Assembly: GCA_041497995.1 (NCBI GenBank)
Contig: JBGQHM010000188.1
Coordinates: forward strand, 1 to 12,669
DNA from: DATKMS01 sp041497995
GTDB lineage: Bacteria; Desulfobacterota; Binatia; HRBIN30
Direction: 5' to 3'
Length of the DNA stretch: 12,669 nt
Shown here: piece by piece, positions 12,325 through 12,669 of the stretch
How positions within the stretch are numbered: position 1 is the first letter of the stretch
How the letters are laid out: every line of letters begins with the position of its first letter
Translations under genes and position numbers: made by a program
The notes under the pieces: model-generated
What the model was told of the DNA's origin: nothing
Database searches by the model: none
What the model saw: only the letters and a program-made list of their open reading frames with translations

Positions 12325-12669
12325 ATGGACAAGCTTGCGCCGGCGCGTGCGGTGGACCCACCACCAGGTGGCGTCTTGGTTGGGCGCCAGCGGGAGCTCG
12401 AAGAGCTGAGCGCGGGGCTGGCCGATGCACTGGCACAGCGCGGGCGACTGCTCATGCTCGTGGGCGAGCCGGGTATCGGCAAGACGCGGCTCGCTGAGGA
12501 GATCGCCAGCCTGGCGCGACAGCAGGGCGCCAAAGTCCTGTGGGGACGGTGCTGGGAGGATGAGGGTGCTCCCGCGTTCTGGCCGTGGGTGCAAGTGCTG
12601 CGCTTGTACATCCAGGAATGCGACGCTGCGGCGTTGCGCGACACGCTCGGCCCCGGAGCGTCGGATATC
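12325..12669 (+). CDS. AAA_16-type signalling ATPase, 5' end only
   Basis: The frame is open from ATG 12325 to the end of the window (115 codons) and the gene continues beyond. After a short N-terminus comes GGVLVGRQRELEELSAGL (15-32), the entry motif of AAA_16/STAND-like ATPases. The Walker A follows as GEPGIGKT (47-54), then VLWGRCWEDEGAPAFWPWVQVLR (71-93), a block typical of ATPases that carry TPR repeats and often a C-terminal LuxR helix-turn-helix, or that are fused to adenylate cyclase. Here the ATPase starts almost at residue 1, so no N-terminal cyclase, kinase or DNA-binding domain is present; any output domain must be C-terminal and outside the window. The start lacks a Shine-Dalgarno. 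The gene diverges from the secreted Asp-box protein; a functional link is not shown. Confidence 0.85.
   Translation, partial: MDKLAPARAVDPPPGGVLVGRQRELEELSAGLADALAQRGRLLMLVGEPGIGKTRLAEEIASLARQQGAKVLWGRCWEDEGAPAFWPWVQVLRLYIQECDAAALRDTLGPGASDI

Overview
The window comes from a high-GC, aerobic, Gram-negative-type bacterium. It carries the 3' part of an aa3-type cytochrome c oxidase operon, a small toxin-antitoxin insertion, a complete dTDP-L-rhamnose operon, a secreted Asp-box protein on the opposite strand, and the start of a large AAA-type signalling ATPase. The Thr/Pro-rich linker followed by a Cys-flanked double EF-hand (dockerin-like) tail, together with zinc-ribbon and AAA_16 pieces, resembles uncultured deltaproteobacterial lineages such as Candidatus Binatota (Desulfobacterota_B). 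That taxonomic call is an inference from style, not a proof.

Region 1 (2-5723, + strand) is the oxidase operon: 3' end of ctaD (subunit I), ctaA (heme A synthase), ctaB (heme O synthase), a 52-aa single-helix protein resembling CoxF, a divergent subunit III paralog, a 98-aa CxxC membrane protein, a canonical subunit III, subunit IV (ctaF), a SCO-type copper chaperone, and a DUF420/CtaM-like protein. CtaB and CtaA make heme A, SCO supplies copper to the CuA site, and the small membrane proteins probably help assembly. Genes overlap or are closely spaced up to ctaF. The sco and DUF420 genes follow gaps of 47 and 68 bp. A 9-bp perfect inverted repeat just downstream (5754-5788) may mark the operon end.

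Region 2 (5724-6890) looks like accessory or patched DNA. It holds a 66-aa double zinc ribbon that resembles the chopped-off N-terminus of a much larger cyclase/ATPase, then a Phd/YefM antitoxin and a ParE/RelE toxin.

Region 3 (6891-10266, + strand) is rfbB-rfbA-rfbC-rfbD, translationally coupled through ATGA/GTGA overlaps or a 3-nt gap. It encodes the whole route from glucose-1-phosphate to dTDP-L-rhamnose.

Region 4 (10284-12669) starts with a bulged hairpin between the convergent ends of rfbD and a minus-strand secreted protein (signal peptide, Asp-box beta-propeller, TP-rich linker, double EF-hand). After a 152-bp divergent intergenic region, a plus-strand AAA_16-type ATPase begins and runs off the window.

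No gene-free stretch exceeds 300 bp; the longest are 12173-12324, 5724-5850 and 6786-6890. No tRNA, rRNA, CRISPR array or transposase was seen. The part most worth a second look is the cox assembly set: two subunit III paralogs with different residue losses flanking a small CxxC membrane protein, with no Cox11 visible.
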